Source: Candidatus Accumulibacter phosphatis
Lineage (GTDB): Bacteria; Pseudomonadota; Gammaproteobacteria; Burkholderiales; Rhodocyclaceae
Assembly (NCBI RefSeq): GCF_012939955.1
Contig: NZ_SPMY01000029.1
Span: forward strand, 1-64,000
DNA: 64,000 nucleotides
Reading direction: 5' to 3'
Both the position numbers and the translations under genes were made by a program. This document shows, in pieces, positions 38,045 to 49,389 of the stretch (positions are counted from its first letter, which is position 1; the number at the start of each line of letters is the position of its first letter). The notes beneath the pieces were generated by a model, which saw only the letters and a list, made by a program, of their open reading frames with translations, was not told where the DNA came from and ran no database searches.

Positions 38045-38725
38045 TCATTTCCTTGCAAAGCAATAGAATAGTCCGTCGCCACCCGTGGGACGCACTTTCT
38101 CCTGACTACAGCCAAGTGTCGGGTGCGCCGAATTCCAGGACATGGCCCAGGCGGCATCGAGGGGACCCGCACGGTCGAAATGACCGGTCATCGCGGCGCC
38201 ATTGGGTCCGCTGTTGGTCCAGTTGCTGCAGGTCATGTCGGGAAATGGGGCGCCAGGAAAGGCCGTCCCGTCGGCTCGCGAACCGGTGAGTATGTCGTGC
38301 TTGTTGGGTTTCTCCGTGCGACTATTTACGGCTTGCCCCTTTTCGTCCAGGGCCGTCAGCTTGGTCAGCTTGCTGTCGGCCGAGTGCAAGTCGTCGACAC
38401 TGCGCGCGATCACCTCGCCCTTGGCATTCTGCCAGGGGCCTGCACCGATTCTGTCGCGCGCATTCACGAAACTCGTATCGGTCAACTTCGCGGCTTGGGT
38501 GCTCAGGTAGGCATGCCAGCTGCGATCACCGGCACCGGCCGCCCGCGCCAGTGATTGGCAGTGCTGGTCGGCTCCGTCCAGCCCCCCCAGATCGCCACCT
38601 TTGCCAGAGCCGACACTGGTCACAAAGAAGGTCATTTCCTGGGGCCCCGGCTGCACGCTTGCGCACCCGGCCACGCCGATCGCACCGGCCGCAGCCAGCC
38701 CCGCCATTCTCATCATGTGTTGCAT
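38045..38725 (-). CDS. Lectin-like lipoprotein (endostatin-like fold)
   Basis: A signal peptide with lipobox GVAGCAS (Cys near residue 21) predicts a lipoprotein. The mature part has MTFFVTSVGSGKGGDLGGLD, then ADQHCQSLARAAG and RSWHAYLST, a pattern I know from proteins annotated as lectin or collagen XV/XVIII endostatin-like in many proteobacteria. Several Cys (DMTCSNW, LGCSQEK, FYCFARK) could form disulfides. Ligand unknown. Confidence 0.75.
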   Translation of the reverse strand: MQHMMRMAGLAAAGAIGVAGCASVQPGPQEMTFFVTSVGSGKGGDLGGLDGADQHCQSLARAAGAGDRSWHAYLSTQAAKLTDTSFVNARDRIGAGPWQNAKGEVIARSVDDLHSADSKLTKLTALDEKGQAVNSRTEKPNKHDILTGSRADGTAFPGAPFPDMTCSNWTNSGPNGAAMTGHFDRAGPLDAAWAMSWNSAHPTLGCSQEKVRPTGGDGLFYCFARK

Positions 38726-39348
38726 CCCGCCCTCCTTTTGGCTTCCGCCAGCTTGATGGAAAGAGACGACCCTGCGCCGCTCAACGGCTTCGGCGACAAA
38801 GCTCTGCTCCCGCTTGAATTTGTGGCGCCGTGATCATGCGCCGAAGCCAACTGCAGAGCAAGCTTGCAGGTCCGCTCAAAGGCAGGCCGTCGAGCATCGA
38901 TCGCCGAGATTTTCGTTTCCCCGACCGCCACAGAATGACAAATGGCATTCTACGGGTTGTTCACGTCCCGGAGCGGTTGATCGGGTCTGTATAAAGCGGC
39001 CGTTCAACCCAGCGCACTAACCGGCGGACGGAGCGCAGTCTGTCAGCGGTTCGCGTCAGCGTCGGGTGGGGTGGTACTAACGGTCATGACTTGTCGAGAT
39101 AGCCCCGATCATGAAAGTCATGACCGTTTCCCTCTTCCCCTGCCCCTTCTCCCGCAAGGGAGAAGGGAGTTTCGTGAGTCGCTTGCGCGACTTGCACATT
39201 AACGATTCGCTGCCACCGCTTGAACGTCTTGCTATCATTAGCCGATAAATCGAACCACTCCCCTTTCGTCGGCGCGGGGACGTTCAGGCCGCTCCAGCCA
39301 TTGGTCGGAGCCTGGCGTCGAATTTTCTGTTTTCCGAGACCCTCCCCG
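38726..39348. other. Gap between the lipoprotein and cupin genes, holding repeat copy C
   Basis: About 620 bases. Besides the repeat at 39078-39202, no gene is convincing. The lipoprotein promoter should lie near 38730-38850 on the minus strand, but I could not identify its boxes. Confidence 0.45.
39078..39202 (-). repeat. Three-hairpin intergenic repeat, copy C
   Basis: 125 bases, minus orientation. Hairpin 1 AGTCGC-GCAA-GCGACT, hairpin 2 CCCTTCTCCC-TTGC-GGGAGAAGGG and hairpin 3 AACGGTCATGAC / GTCATGACCGTT are all perfect here, making it the best preserved copy. Confidence 0.9.
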
Positions 39349-39687
39349 ATGAAAAACATCTTCGCCGAACTGCCGCCAGGCGCATCGACCGACGAGCAGT
39401 TTCTCGAGCTGCTTGCCCGGCCGGGACTGAGGATCGAACGTATCGTCTCGACCGGCCAGGCCAGCCCGCCGGGTTTCTGGTACGAACAAGCGCAGGGTGA
39501 GTGGATCCTGCTGCTTCAAGGCGAGGCGCTGTTGCGCTTTGCAGACCAGCCGCTGGCGCAGCAGCTCAAGGCGGGGGATTACGTGGACATCGCGCCGCTA
39601 CGACGGCACCGGGTTGAATGGACGATGCCGGGGCGCGAGACGATCTGGCTGGCGGTCCACTACGAAGCGGCTGCCCTCCCCGTCTGA
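39349..39687 (+). CDS. Small cupin-domain protein
   Basis: The 112-residue single-domain cupin begins MKNIFAELPPGASTDEQF. The first cupin motif is degenerate (SPPGFWYEQAQGEWILLLQG) and the second reads LKAGDYVDIAPLRRHRVEW, so one metal His/Glu set may be partly lost. The start after a CCTCCCC stretch is weakly supported but matches the typical family N-terminus. Enzymatic or regulatory role unknown. Repeat copy C ends 146 bases upstream. Confidence 0.82.
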   Translation: MKNIFAELPPGASTDEQFLELLARPGLRIERIVSTGQASPPGFWYEQAQGEWILLLQGEALLRFADQPLAQQLKAGDYVDIAPLRRHRVEWTMPGRETIWLAVHYEAAALPV

Positions 39688-40005
39688 TCGTATCCGGGAC
39701 GCCTGTTCCTGATCGCCGGCCGCGCTATTGTCGTGTTGCACGCAGTATGGAACCTATAAAATCCGGCTACGGCGTGGGTTTTACGCCGCTGTCAGGCTTG
39801 CTGAAAGCCCCGTCGGGAATGGTGAACGCTGAACGCTGAACGCGGCGCTACCAGCAGCGCTTCCTCGCAATGACCGAGCGTGGGAGATGACGGAGGGTGG
39901 GAGATGACGGAGGGTGGGAGATGCCTGCCGAAAGTCTCATCACGAATGCACCACTACCATCGCCGGCTCCATCGCCGGCCGCGCTGGTCGCGGCGACGAC
40001 CGGAA
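39688..40005. other. Gap between the cupin gene and ygiQ, with tandem repeats
   Basis: About 318 bases. It contains a lone MITE end (TTCCTCGCAATGACC at 39861-39875) and three 17-bp units. No gene seen. Confidence 0.5.
39870..39938 (+). repeat. Three 17-bp tandem units plus tail
   Basis: ATGACCGAGCGTGGGAG then two ATGACGGAGGGTGGGAG units, followed by ATGCCTGCCGAAAGTCTC. Same unit and tail as beside MITE copy 1, but with three units instead of two and only one MITE end preceding it. Confidence 0.75.
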
Positions 40006-42265
<2,260 letters not shown>

Positions 42266-42368
42266 GGGCTGGCGATTCTACAGCAAGGACCAAAAAGCAC
42301 CATTGAATTGCTGCACTGCAGCTTGCCATCGAGCAAATCTGCGGCTAGCTTGGCGGGCGAATGTTTAG

Positions 42369-42380
42369 ATCGTATACGAT
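42369..42380. promoter_or_regulatory. Palindromic operator for the adjacent GntR regulator
   Basis: ATCGTATACGAT is a perfect 12-bp palindrome 24 bases before the regulator ATG. GTATAC-centred palindromes are typical targets of FCD-type GntR regulators, so autoregulation is likely, and control of the liv/put genes may follow. Confidence 0.6.
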
Positions 42381-42403
42381 ATTCGGAGCCCATCTCATTG
42401 CCC

Positions 42404-43096
42404 ATGCCGTCGGTTCTTGAACTGATCGCCGCCGAGAAAATTCCGCGCCTCAGCGCGTCGGACCATGTGGCCTTGACGCTCAAGAAAGCCATTGTCGATG
42501 GCACCCTAGCAGCGGGCGAGGTACTGCGGCAGGACGAAATCGCCAGCCACTTCCACGTCAGCAAAATCCCCGTCCGCGAAGCCTTGAAGCACCTCGAGGC
42601 CAAAGGCCTGGTGACTTTCCTGCCTCACCGTGGCGCCGTGGTGGCCTCGCTTTCCGCCGCCGAGATCGGCGAATACATGGAAATACGGGCCATGCTCGAA
42701 GCACGCGCCGCCCGCCTGTCGGCGCCACTGATCGACGAGCAGGCCATCGCCAGCGCTCGCCAGCATCTTGCTGCTTTTGCGCTGGCCAGCGACGGCGGTC
42801 GCTGGGGCGAATTGAACTGGCTGTTTCATTCGACGCTCTATGTTGCAGCCGAGCGACCGATCCTGCTGGCCGAAATACGATCGCTGTACAACAAGGTCGA
42901 ACGCTATGTGCGCGCGCCCTTGTCGATCACCACCGAACTGCCCAAGACCCTGCACGAACACGCCGAGATTCTCGACGCCTTCGTGCGCAGGGACCCCGAC
43001 GCGGCGGCAGAACTCACGCGGGCGCATGTGCTCGCTGCGGGTGCGTCACTTGTCCATTACCTGAATTACCACCGTAGCAAAGGAGGAAACAAATGA
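42404..43096 (+). CDS. GntR-family regulator (FCD type)
   Basis: The 230-residue protein has a winged helix at residues 20-85 (VALTLKKAIVDGTL, DEIASHFHVSKIPVREALKHLEAKGLV) and an all-helical FCD domain with the metal-binding His in LFHSTLYVAA and LHEHAEILDA. It is the first gene of the livJ-putA cluster: its TGA region overlaps the livJ ATG by 4 bases. It probably represses the cluster in the absence of a ligand such as proline or an amino acid. Start at MPSVLELIAAEKIPR. Confidence 0.88.
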   Translation: MPSVLELIAAEKIPRLSASDHVALTLKKAIVDGTLAAGEVLRQDEIASHFHVSKIPVREALKHLEAKGLVTFLPHRGAVVASLSAAEIGEYMEIRAMLEARAARLSAPLIDEQAIASARQHLAAFALASDGGRWGELNWLFHSTLYVAAERPILLAEIRSLYNKVERYVRAPLSITTELPKTLHEHAEILDAFVRRDPDAAAELTRAHVLAAGASLVHYLNYHRSKGGNK

Positions 43097-44190
43097 GAAA
43101 GTCGATCCTGACGGCCAGCTTCAGTCTGCTGGCCCTCGCCGGCGGCAGTGCTTACGCCGACATTCTGGTGGCCATCGCCGGGCCGATGACCGGTCAATAC
43201 GCGTCGGCAGGTGACCAGATCCGCAAGGGCGCCGAGATGGCCATCGCCGACATCAACGCCAAAGGCGGCGTCCTTGGCCAGAAGCTGCAGCTGGAAATCG
43301 GCGACGACGCCTGCGATCCGAAACAGGCCGTTTCAGTGGCCAACACCATGGTCAACAAGCAGATCGTCTTCATGCACGGGCACTGGTGTTCGAGCTCGAC
43401 GATCCCGGCGTCCGACGTCTACAACGAGTCGCAGATTCCGATGGCCACGGTGTCGACCAACCCGCAGGTCACCGAGCGCGGCTTGAAGAACATCTTCCGG
43501 ATCATGGGCCGTGATGACCAGCAGGGCCTGGTTGCCGGCACCTTCCTGGCCGAGCACTTCAAGGGCCAGAAGATCGCCGTGGTCGACGACAAGAGCGCCT
43601 ACGGCAAGGGTCTCGCCGACGAAATCGCCAAGGCAATGGAAGCCAAGGGCGTCAAGCCAGCACTGCGTGAATCGATCACCGCCGGCGAAAAAAGACTATT
43701 CGGGTCTGGTCAGCAAGCTCAAGTCGGCTGGCGTTGAGGTGATGGCCTTCGGTGGCTACCACACGGAAGTCGCGCTGATCCTGCGCCAGGCACAACAGGC
43801 AGGCCTGAAACTGACGGTGATGGGTGGTGACACGATGACCAACTCCGAGCTGGTGACCGCTGCCGGCCCGGCCGCCGACAACGTGTTCTTCACCTTTGCG
43901 CCGGATCCGCGCAAGAACCCCTCTGCCGCCGCCGTCGTCAAGCAGTTCCGTGACGCCAAGGTCGAGCCCGAGGCTACGTGATGTACGCCTATGCGGCCAT
44001 GCAATTGTTCGCCGAAGCGGCCAACGCGGCCAAGAGCACCAAGTACAAGGATATGGAAAAGGCGCTGCGTTCAGGCAGTTTCGACACGGTGATCGGCAAA
44101 CTGAGCTTCGACGCCAAGGGCGACAACAAACTGCCCGGCTTCATGGTCTATCAGTGGCAAGGTGGCAAGTACGATTACGTGAAGAAGTAA
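43093..44190 (+). CDS. livJ: Branched-chain-type amino-acid ABC transporter substrate-binding protein (two apparent frameshifts)
   Basis: A periplasmic type-I binding protein with a signal peptide (MRKSILTASFSLLALAGGSA) and ligand-binding motifs IAGPMTGQYASAGDQ, GVLGQKLQLEIGDDACDPK, HWCSSSTIPASDVY and STNPQVTERG. The frame breaks twice: A6 at 43688-43693 (five A restore AGEKDYSGLVSKL), and a missing G at about 43972 (GAGGCTAC read as GAGGGCTAC restores EPEGYVMYAY). The repaired protein is 365 residues. Opposing errors inside one gene argue for sequencing mistakes. A strong hairpin follows the stop. Substrate, from context with putA, could be proline or a branched-chain amino acid. Confidence 0.86.
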
Positions 44191-44197
44191 GCAGCGA

Positions 44198-44234
44198 CCC
44201 GAGTGCCGGCTGGCTCTGCCAGCCGGCACTCGGG
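44198..44234 (+). promoter_or_regulatory. Perfect 16-bp stem between livJ and putA
   Basis: CCCGAGTGCCGGCTGG (44198-44213), loop CTCTG, CCAGCCGGCACTCGGG (44219-44234), no T run. Such stems after binding-protein genes usually protect the mRNA 3' end and lower expression of downstream genes. A leaky terminator is the alternative. Confidence 0.8.
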
Positions 44235-44342
44235 ACCAAGAAGGACTCGCGGCGCCCGCCCCGAGGGCGGACTTTCGACAACGCATGGCGGCACCGACGC
44301 AGCGTGCCAAATCGGATCAACTCGCATCAACTGGGAGACAGC

Positions 44343-47300
44343 ATGAGCGTGGCCACACCCCAAGCACTACGGCAGCGTTTGCGTGACTATCACCGCATTG
44401 ACGAGGAAACGCTCGTCGAGGAGCTGATTGCCAAGGCGCGCTTCACCGCATCCGAACAGCAGGGTATCCGCCAACGCGCGACGCCACTGGTGCAGACGGT
44501 TCGCGACCAACGCTTGAAAAGCGGCGGCATCGATGCCTTCCTGACCACCTACGACCTTTCGTCGCGCGAGGGGGTGGTGCTGATGTGCCTCGCCGAAGCG
44601 CTGCTGCGCATCCCCGACGCAGACACCGTCGATCGCCTGATTCGCGACAAGATCGGCAGCACCGAGTGGCAGAAACGACTCGGCGCCTCGCACAGCACTT
44701 TCGTCAATGCCGGCACCTGGGCCTTGATGCTCACCGGCCAGATCGTCAATCTCGACACGGCGCAACGCAACCTCAGCGGCATTCTCAGGCGCCTGGTTTC
44801 GCGTACCGGCGAACCCGTGATCCGCCAGGCGGTGACCACCGCGATGCGCATTCTCGGCAAGCAGTTCGTCATGGGGCGCAATATCAATGAGGCGCTGGAG
44901 CGCGCACGTAGCGCGGAAAAAGCCGGCTACCGGCACTCCTACGACATGCTCGGCGAAGCCGCACGCACCAGCGCCGACGCGCTGCGCTACTTCGATTCCT
45001 ACAGCAAGGCGATCGCCGCCATCGGCGACTCGGCCAGTGGTCGGCCGCCGTTCATCGCGCCATCGATCTCGATCAAGCTCTCCGCCTTGCACCCGCGTTA
45101 TGAAGTCGCCAACGAAGAACGTGCGCGCCGCGAACTGCTGCCGGCGATCAAGGCGCTGGCGGTCAGGGCCAAGGCCAGGAACATCGGCCTGACCATCGAC
45201 GCCGAGGAAGCCGAGCGCCTTGAACTGTCGATGGGACTGATCGAAGCGCTGGCCACCGATCACGAACTGCTCGGCTGGAACGGGCTCGGTCTGGCCATCC
45301 AGGCCTACCAGAAACGCGCCCTGCCCCTGCTCGACTGGCTTGCCGACGTTGCCCACCGTGGCCAGCGGCGCTTGCTGGTGCGCCTGTGCAAGGGCGCCTA
45401 CTGGGACGCCGAGATCAAGATCGCGCAGGAGCGTGGGCATAGCGATTACCCGGTGTTTACGCGCAAGGTGACGAGCGATGTCTCCTACCTGGCCTGTACC
45501 AGGCGCTTGTTCGCCGATCCACAGGCCTTCTACCCGGCATTCGCGACGCACAACGCGCACACCCTCGCCGCCGTCGCCGAAATCGCGATCAGCGCCGGCG
45601 GCAGCGACGAATGGGAATACCAGCGCCTGCACGGCATGGGCGAAGAGCTCTACGACCAGATCGTCGGGGCCACAAAGTGGAACCGGCCCTGTCGCGTTTA
45701 CGCGCCGGTCGGCAGCCATGAAGACCTGCTCGCTTACCTGGTTCGTCGCCTCCTCGAGAATGGTGCCAACTCGTCCTTCGTCAATCGCATCGCCGACGCC
45801 GAGCTGCCGATCGACGCGCTGATTGCCGACCCGGTCGAAAGACTGGCCGCGCTGGCGGTCAAACGCCAGCCGCGCATCCCGCTGCCACGTGACATTTTCG
45901 GTGCCAAACGCGCCAACAGTGAAGGACCGGACATGAACGACAAAGCCGCACTGCAAGACCTGCACCAGGCCATCCAGCAAAGCCAGACGGTGAACTACCT
46001 CGCCGCGCCGCTGATTGGCGGCAAGCAGGGAACCGGCGCCAGCAGCCGGCCGGTCTGTTCGCCGGCCAACCGGCGCGAAGTCGTCGGACAGGTGATCGAA
46101 GCCAGCGTCGCCGACGTCAACGCCGCGCTGGCGGTCGCGCAGGCAGCCTTCCCGGCCTGGGAGGCGACGCCCGCCGCCACCCGTGCGGCCGCTCTCGAGC
46201 GTGCCGCCGACCTGATGCAGGAAGGCCTCCCGGAACTGGTCGCGCTGATCGTTCGCGAAGGCGGCCGCATCCAGGTCGACGCCGTTTCCGAAGTCCGCGA
46301 GGCGATTGATTTCTGCCGCTACTACGCCGCCCAGGCCAGGGAGAAGTTCGCCGCGCCGATCGTGCTACCCGGCCCGACCGGCGAGAGCAACAGCCTGTCG
46401 CTGCACGGCCGCGGAGTTTTCGTCTGCATCAGCCCGTGGAATTTCCCGCTGGCCATTTTCGTCGGCCAAATCGCCGCGGCGCTGGCCGCCGGCAACACGG
46501 TGCTCGCCAAGCCCGCCGAGCAGACGCCACTGGTCGCTGCGCTGGCTGTGGGCATGCTGCACAGCGCCGGCATCCCGACCAATGTCCTGGCCTTCCTGCC
46601 CGGCGATGGCCGTGTCGGTGCGGCGATGGTCGCCGGCCGCGAATGTGCTGGCGTGGCCTTCACCGGCTCGACCGAGGTGGCGCGCATCATCGCCCGCAGC
46701 CTGGCCGGCAAGGACGGCCCGCTGGTGCCGTTGATCGCCGAGACCGGTGGTCAGAACGCGCTGATCGCCGACTCGTCGGCACTGCCCGAACAGATCGTCC
46801 GCGACGTCCTCGCCTCGGCCTTCAATTCGGCCGGTCAGCGCTGCTCGGCGCTACGCGTGCTCTTCGTCCAGGCGGATATTGCCGACCGCGTCGGCACGAT
46901 GCTCGCCGGCGCGATGCAGGAACTGCGCATCGGCGACCCGGCCGACCTGCGCACCGACGTCGGCCCGGTAATCGACGAAGCCGCGCGCAAGGTGCTCGTC
47001 GCCCACGCCAGCTGGCTGGACAGTTTTGCGACCCCGCTCTATACCTGCGCGCTCGACGAGCAGGCCACCGCCGACGGCAGCTTCTTTGCCCCACGCGCCT
47101 ACGAAATCGACAGCCTGTCGCGCCTCGAACGCGAAGTCTTCGGGCCGATCCTGCACATCGTCCGCTGGCGTGGCGAGGATCTGGACAAGGTCTGCGACGC
47201 CATCGCCAGCACCGGCTATGGCCTGACCCTGGGCATCCACAGCCGCATCGAGGACACCGTTCGACGCATTACTGCCCGGCTGCACGTCGGCAACACCTAC

Positions 47301-47492
47301 GTCAACCGCAACCTCATCGGAGCGGTGGTTGGCGTGCAGCCTTTCGGTGGTGAAGGACTGTCGGGCACCGGGCCGAAGGCCGGTGGGCCGCACTATCTCT
47401 ACCGCTTTGCGAGCGAGCGCACGCTGTCGGTCGATACCACCGCCGCTGGCGGCAACGCCAGCTTGATGGCGCTCGATGCGGGTGATGAATGA
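44343..47492 (+). CDS. putA: Bifunctional proline dehydrogenase / P5C dehydrogenase
   Basis: It oxidises proline to glutamate in two steps. Residues 1-480 hold the flavin-dependent proline dehydrogenase barrel (SAEKAGYRHSYDMLGEA, SIKLSALHPRY, YQKRALPLLDWL, RLCKGAYWDAEIK). About 520-1049 hold the aldehyde dehydrogenase with ISPWNFPLAIF, the Glu in LIAETGGQNAL, and catalytic Cys in FNSAGQRCSALR. With 1049 residues it is a minimal PutA and lacks the ribbon-helix-helix DNA-binding domain, so regulation is likely by the upstream GntR protein. The ATG at 44343 has GGGAG; the longer open frame upstream is not coding. Confidence 0.95.
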   Translation: MSVATPQALRQRLRDYHRIDEETLVEELIAKARFTASEQQGIRQRATPLVQTVRDQRLKSGGIDAFLTTYDLSSREGVVLMCLAEALLRIPDADTVDRLIRDKIGSTEWQKRLGASHSTFVNAGTWALMLTGQIVNLDTAQRNLSGILRRLVSRTGEPVIRQAVTTAMRILGKQFVMGRNINEALERARSAEKAGYRHSYDMLGEAARTSADALRYFDSYSKAIAAIGDSASGRPPFIAPSISIKLSALHPRYEVANEERARRELLPAIKALAVRAKARNIGLTIDAEEAERLELSMGLIEALATDHELLGWNGLGLAIQAYQKRALPLLDWLADVAHRGQRRLLVRLCKGAYWDAEIKIAQERGHSDYPVFTRKVTSDVSYLACTRRLFADPQAFYPAFATHNAHTLAAVAEIAISAGGSDEWEYQRLHGMGEELYDQIVGATKWNRPCRVYAPVGSHEDLLAYLVRRLLENGANSSFVNRIADAELPIDALIADPVERLAALAVKRQPRIPLPRDIFGAKRANSEGPDMNDKAALQDLHQAIQQSQTVNYLAAPLIGGKQGTGASSRPVCSPANRREVVGQVIEASVADVNAALAVAQAAFPAWEATPAATRAAALERAADLMQEGLPELVALIVREGGRIQVDAVSEVREAIDFCRYYAAQAREKFAAPIVLPGPTGESNSLSLHGRGVFVCISPWNFPLAIFVGQIAAALAAGNTVLAKPAEQTPLVAALAVGMLHSAGIPTNVLAFLPGDGRVGAAMVAGRECAGVAFTGSTEVARIIARSLAGKDGPLVPLIAETGGQNALIADSSALPEQIVRDVLASAFNSAGQRCSALRVLFVQADIADRVGTMLAGAMQELRIGDPADLRTDVGPVIDEAARKVLVAHASWLDSFATPLYTCALDEQATADGSFFAPRAYEIDSLSRLEREVFGPILHIVRWRGEDLDKVCDAIASTGYGLTLGIHSRIEDTVRRITARLHVGNTYVNRNLIGAVVGVQPFGGEGLSGTGPKAGGPHYLYRFASERTLSVDTTAAGGNASLMALDAGDE

Positions 47493-47664
47493 GAAAGCGC
47501 CAAGATGCAAATACTGGATCGATGTAGACGGCTTTGATATTCAGGAAGCCAATTGTTGCGGATTGTCATCCCGGGACAGGAAGCAAATACGGCAAATAAC
47601 CTTTGAACACTTCGATTATGTCATTGAGCAGTGGAGAGAATTCCAGGAAAGGCGGGGAAAATGA
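47476..47664 (+). CDS. DUF4160-like fragment
   Basis: 62 residues with the C-terminal half of a DUF4160 domain (KYWIDVDGFDIQEANCCG, ITFEHFDYVIEQWREF). The N-terminal half normally present is missing, because putA coding sequence precedes and overlaps it by 17 bases. Either a start has been lost by an earlier rearrangement or a short form exists. DUF4160 and DUF2442 genes are often paired, and the DUF2442 gene follows here with a 4-base overlap. A toxin-antitoxin-like role is suspected for such pairs but not proven. Confidence 0.5.
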   Translation: MRVMNEKAPRCKYWIDVDGFDIQEANCCGLSSRDRKQIRQITFEHFDYVIEQWREFQERRGK

Positions 47665-47918
47665 AAAAGCACCATGAAATGGATGACATCGCTATCGAAC
47701 GGGGCATTCTCAGCCCCGTCGTCGATGGCCAGAGAATTCAGCGTGACCTGAAGCAAATATCACCGGCGCTGGCGGCCGCGACGGAGGAAGAACAGAAGGA
47801 ATTCGAAGTTTCTCCCTCGCGGTATGGTATTCACTGGAAATTGATCGACGAAGACATCTCGATCGATGCTCTGCTTGGTGTCGCACATCATCCGACCCCG
47901 AGCAGACGAAGCGCCTGA
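47661..47918 (+). CDS. DUF2442-family small protein
   Basis: 85 residues beginning MKKHHEMDDIAIERG. The DUF2442 core reads FEVSPSRYGIHWKLIDEDISIDALLG, after which the tail HHPTPSRRSA is not typical. It overlaps the DUF4160 fragment stop by 4 bases, so the two are coupled. DUF2442 is thought to be an antitoxin or regulatory partner; evidence here is only family and pairing. Confidence 0.6.
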   Translation: MKKHHEMDDIAIERGILSPVVDGQRIQRDLKQISPALAAATEEEQKEFEVSPSRYGIHWKLIDEDISIDALLGVAHHPTPSRRSA

Positions 47919-48195
47919 CCACAATCGTGACCTACCCAATACTGATGCTTGCCGGCCGAAGCGATTGCGCTCCGAAGCGCTGCCAGTTTGATGGTCACCG
48001 AGGCTTTTGGCGGTCGCGTCACATGACTGACGACATGACAGCCTGGCCATTAGGGTCCAGGTCAAAGACACCCTTGATTCACCGAAAGCCTGCCAGCAAG
48101 GGGCCTTCCATTGGGATGCGCGTGGCGAGGTTCGGAACGGGAGGGGTGTGGCTTGGGTGCAGGACGGTCTCGCCAGATCAAGATTGGGAGAGAGC

Positions 48196-49155
48196 ATGAG
48201 CCAATCTGCGACGGCCAAGAAGCATGCGGAATTTCTGCAGTGGATGCCTCACATACTCGATGCCTTGCGGGAATTGGGAGGGTCAGCTACACCCAGAGAG
48301 GTATGCGACTCCGTGGCCAGGCTTGCAAACGTTCGAGATGAAAAGCGTTTCGCGAGGCTCGGAAGTGGCAGCCTTCGGTTCCCGAATCAGGTCGCCTGGG
48401 GCCGCCAGTATCTTGTTTGGGAGGGACTGCTGCAATCGCCGAAACATGGCATCTGGATGCTCACGGCTTCCAGCAAGGAACTCCACCTCACTCTTGATCA
48501 AGCCCGCGAAATAGTCAGGAAGTGGGTTGCCATTCACGCCAAAAAACCGGTTCAAGCGCCACAAGCACCGCAATTACCACTGGAAACAACGGTCGATCAG
48601 GCCTCTCTGACAAGCCCATCCAACGCCTACGGCGAAGAACTGCTCCTGCAGTTGCAAGCGCTTTCACCCGAGTCGTTCGAGCAGTTCTGCGCGGACCTCT
48701 TGAAACATCTGGGACTGGAACGAGTGAGAGTCACTGGTGGCACCGGTGACAAAGGGATTGATGGCGAGGGCTATCTTCCGCTGGGGCCAATCGTCACCGC
48801 CAAGATTGCCTTTCAATGCAAGCGTTACTCCGGCTCTGTCTCTCCAAGTGCGGTACAGGCCTTTCAAGGAGCCATTGGTGATGCCGAAAAAGGAATCTTC
48901 TTTACCACCGGGTACTTCACGGACAGCGCGCGGGATGCCGCTCGACGCCCCGGCTGCAAGCCCATCGAATTGATTGACGGGGATCGCCTAATCGAATTGC
49001 TGGAACTGCATGAATTCGGGCTGCTTCCGGCGAAAACCTACGAAATCGACTACACCCTGCTGTCAAACTACGAAAGAGATCCAATGAAGTCAGTCGACGA
49101 GTTGCCCAGCAAGATGTCCCCGGGAACGCGTCGCAAGCACGGAGCGCGCGAGTAG
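48196..49155 (+). CDS. Mrr-type restriction endonuclease
   Basis: The 319-residue protein has an N-terminal winged-helix (Mrr_N-like) region (MPHILDALRELGGSATPREV) and a C-terminal nuclease of the Mrr_cat type: SPESFEQFCADLLKHLGLE, GGTGDKGIDGEG (catalytic Asp), AFQCKRYSGSVSP (catalytic Gln-x-Lys) and GIFFTTGYFTDSARDAA. Mrr enzymes cut methylated foreign DNA. No partner methylase is near, as expected for a type IV enzyme. Start M at 48196 with GGGAGAG upstream. It lies in an accessory block beside HicBA. Confidence 0.88.
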   Translation: MSQSATAKKHAEFLQWMPHILDALRELGGSATPREVCDSVARLANVRDEKRFARLGSGSLRFPNQVAWGRQYLVWEGLLQSPKHGIWMLTASSKELHLTLDQAREIVRKWVAIHAKKPVQAPQAPQLPLETTVDQASLTSPSNAYGEELLLQLQALSPESFEQFCADLLKHLGLERVRVTGGTGDKGIDGEGYLPLGPIVTAKIAFQCKRYSGSVSPSAVQAFQGAIGDAEKGIFFTTGYFTDSARDAARRPGCKPIELIDGDRLIELLELHEFGLLPAKTYEIDYTLLSNYERDPMKSVDELPSKMSPGTRRKHGARE

Positions 49156-49176
49156 CGCTCGAAAGGATGAGGAAGC

Positions 49177-49389
49177 ATGAATCGAACCTACACCGCAGTA
49201 ATCAAGCAGGATGCCGAGTGGTGGATTGGCTGGATCGAAGAGGTGCCGGGGGTCAACTGCCAGGAATCTTCACGAGAAGGTCTCTTGCAATCCCTGCGCG
49301 AAACCCTGATCGAAGCCATTGACCTCAATCGGGCAGATGCACTTGACGCGGCTGGAACCCGATTTGAAGAACTGCCAATTGCATTGTGA
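49177..49389 (+). CDS. HicB-family antitoxin
   Basis: A 70-residue HicB-type partial RNase H fold: MNRTYTAVIKQDAEWWIGWI, then EVPGVNCQESSREGLLQSL and ETLIEAIDL. No DNA-binding domain is attached, a short form of the family. It precedes its toxin directly. Such order (antitoxin first) is a recognised variant. It lies 21 bases after the Mrr gene. Confidence 0.82.
   Translation: MNRTYTAVIKQDAEWWIGWIEEVPGVNCQESSREGLLQSLRETLIEAIDLNRADALDAAGTRFEELPIAL

Noticed and set aside
43896-44342. Long N-terminal extension of PutA
   Set aside because: It reads livJ and intergenic sequence out of frame; ATG 44343 has GGGAG and gives typical PutA length.
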